From positions 1 through 20,463 of the forward strand of contig JBOGEB010000067.1 in assembly GCA_050743125.1 (NCBI GenBank): a stretch of 20,463 nucleotides of DNA, given 5' to 3'. This stretch comes from JBOGEB01 sp050743125. GTDB taxonomy: Bacteria; Actinomycetota; Nitriliruptoria; Euzebyales; Egibacteraceae. The notes under the pieces were generated by a model. The model was not told where the DNA came from, did not search any database, and saw only the letters and a list, made by a program, of their open reading frames with translations. Below, piece after piece: positions 19,979 through 20,463 of the stretch; the first letter of the stretch is position 1, and every line of letters starts with the position of its first letter. Both the position numbers and the translations under genes were made by a program.

Positions 19979-20463
19979 TTGTCGAGCTGCCGATCCTCTG
20001 CCAAACCGAGAGTCAGGGCATCTGGGGTGAGCCCGTGTGTCTCCAGCCGTTGACGGAGCTGGGCGAGTCTCGCCGCGTAGGTGTCTTTGTGGAGACTGGG
20101 CTCACGGCGGGCGAGTTGTCTCCACTCGTCCAGCGCCTCACGGGCGACAAGCAGCTCCTCGTCATGCTGCCCCACATGGTGAAGATCTATTGCGAGGTTG
20201 TTGAGCGCCGCGGCGAGGTTGGGTTGGTGGCGGTCGGGGTTGTCGGCGGCCAGGCGTCGGCGCAGGTCCACGGCCTGGGTGGTCGCGTCCAGCGCCTCAT
20301 GGTGACGGCCGAGCGCGCCCAGGTCTATCCCGAGGTTGTTGAGCGCCGCGGCGAGGTTGGGTTGGTGGCGGTCGGGGTTGTCGGCGGCCAGGCGTCGGCA
20401 CAGGCTCACGGCCTGGGTGGTCGCGTCCAGCGCCTTATCGTGACGGCCGAGCGCGCCCAGGCG
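19975..20463 (-). CDS. TPR-repeat protein, C-terminal part only
   Basis: The frame enters from beyond the window edge and ends at TAG 19975-19977; 162 codons are visible. It is built of 46-residue repeats with the pattern RRLAADNPDRHQPNLAAALN, then NLGIDLGALGRHHEALDATT, a TPR type common in large actinobacterial signalling and NTPase proteins. At least two full repeats and one partial are seen, then a divergent last unit (HHVGQHDEELLVAREALDEW) and a 45-residue tail. Repeat DNA is also conserved, with a period of 138 bp. A GTG at 20409 is inside a repeat and is not the true start. The stop lies at the edge of the IS110 remnant, so the natural C-terminus may have been cut off. Confidence 0.85.
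   Translation of the reverse strand, partial: RLGALGRHDKALDATTQAVSLCRRLAADNPDRHQPNLAAALNNLGIDLGALGRHHEALDATTQAVDLRRRLAADNPDRHQPNLAAALNNLAIDLHHVGQHDEELLVAREALDEWRQLARREPSLHKDTYAARLAQLRQRLETHGLTPDALTLGLAEDRQLDN
20194..20463. repeat. 138-bp tandem coding repeats of the TPR gene
   Basis: GAGGTTGTTGAGCGCCGCGG starts at 20194 and again at 20332, and the following bases are nearly identical, including the CGGTCGGGGTTGTCGGCGGC block. The period of 138 bp equals 46 codons. Near-identity at the DNA level implies recent duplication or gene conversion. Confidence 0.85.

Noticed and set aside
20194..20463. Tandem repeats as a CRISPR-like array
   Set aside because: The repeats are 138 bp, coding, and have no unique spacers; they encode TPR units.

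Overview
The window is high-GC DNA from an actinobacterium. Three things support this: codons rich in G/C at the third position with GTG and TTG starts; a BldD-type regulator and a DUF5319-type protein, both characteristic of Actinomycetota; and the order tsaE-tsaB-rimI-tsaD-groES-groEL. From memory, that order matches the Mycobacterium tuberculosis stretch between the DUF5319 gene and tsaE. I cannot assign a genus.

Positions 1-2690 carry a leftward group: a crotonase-family protein, an aldo/keto reductase, and a truncated endonuclease/exonuclease/phosphatase-type protein whose reading frame runs off the window edge into a TPR-like tail. Divergent from it, 2771-7319 is a tightly packed rightward operon: family 4 uracil-DNA glycosylase, then tsaE, tsaB, rimI and tsaD (tRNA t6A synthesis plus ribosomal-protein acetylation), then a second GNAT acetyltransferase. 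Stops and starts touch or overlap, and several genes start with GTG or TTG.

Between tsaD and groES, which are adjacent in the M. tuberculosis order I recall, sit a VapBC toxin-antitoxin pair (7372-8003) with a palindromic operator and a leftward BldD-like regulator (8150-8626) that keeps the cyclic-di-GMP signature RGD-X8-RxxD. groES-groEL (8950-10917) has a good sigma-A-type promoter, a perfect CIRCE operator at the predicted transcription start, and a strong terminator. The terminator runs into a tandem repeat of about 102-105 bp. A lipoprotein gene follows.

Positions 12125-15752 form a lipid/carbohydrate block: an SCP2-like protein, a glycogen-debranching-type glycosidase, and a convergent GT4 glycosyltransferase overlapping the glycosidase gene by 32 bp. 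Leftward at 15983-17139, a DUF5319-type zinc-ribbon protein is translationally coupled to a macrodomain protein.

From about 17.4 kb to the end the DNA looks like decayed mobile DNA. There are two small coupled ORFs, a complete insertion sequence with 22-bp imperfect terminal repeats and a 7-bp target duplication but a frameshifted transposase, a fragment resembling the C-terminus of a MobF relaxase/helicase, an IS110 transposase remnant, and the C-terminal end of a protein built from 46-residue TPR repeats. I saw no rRNA, tRNA or CRISPR array.
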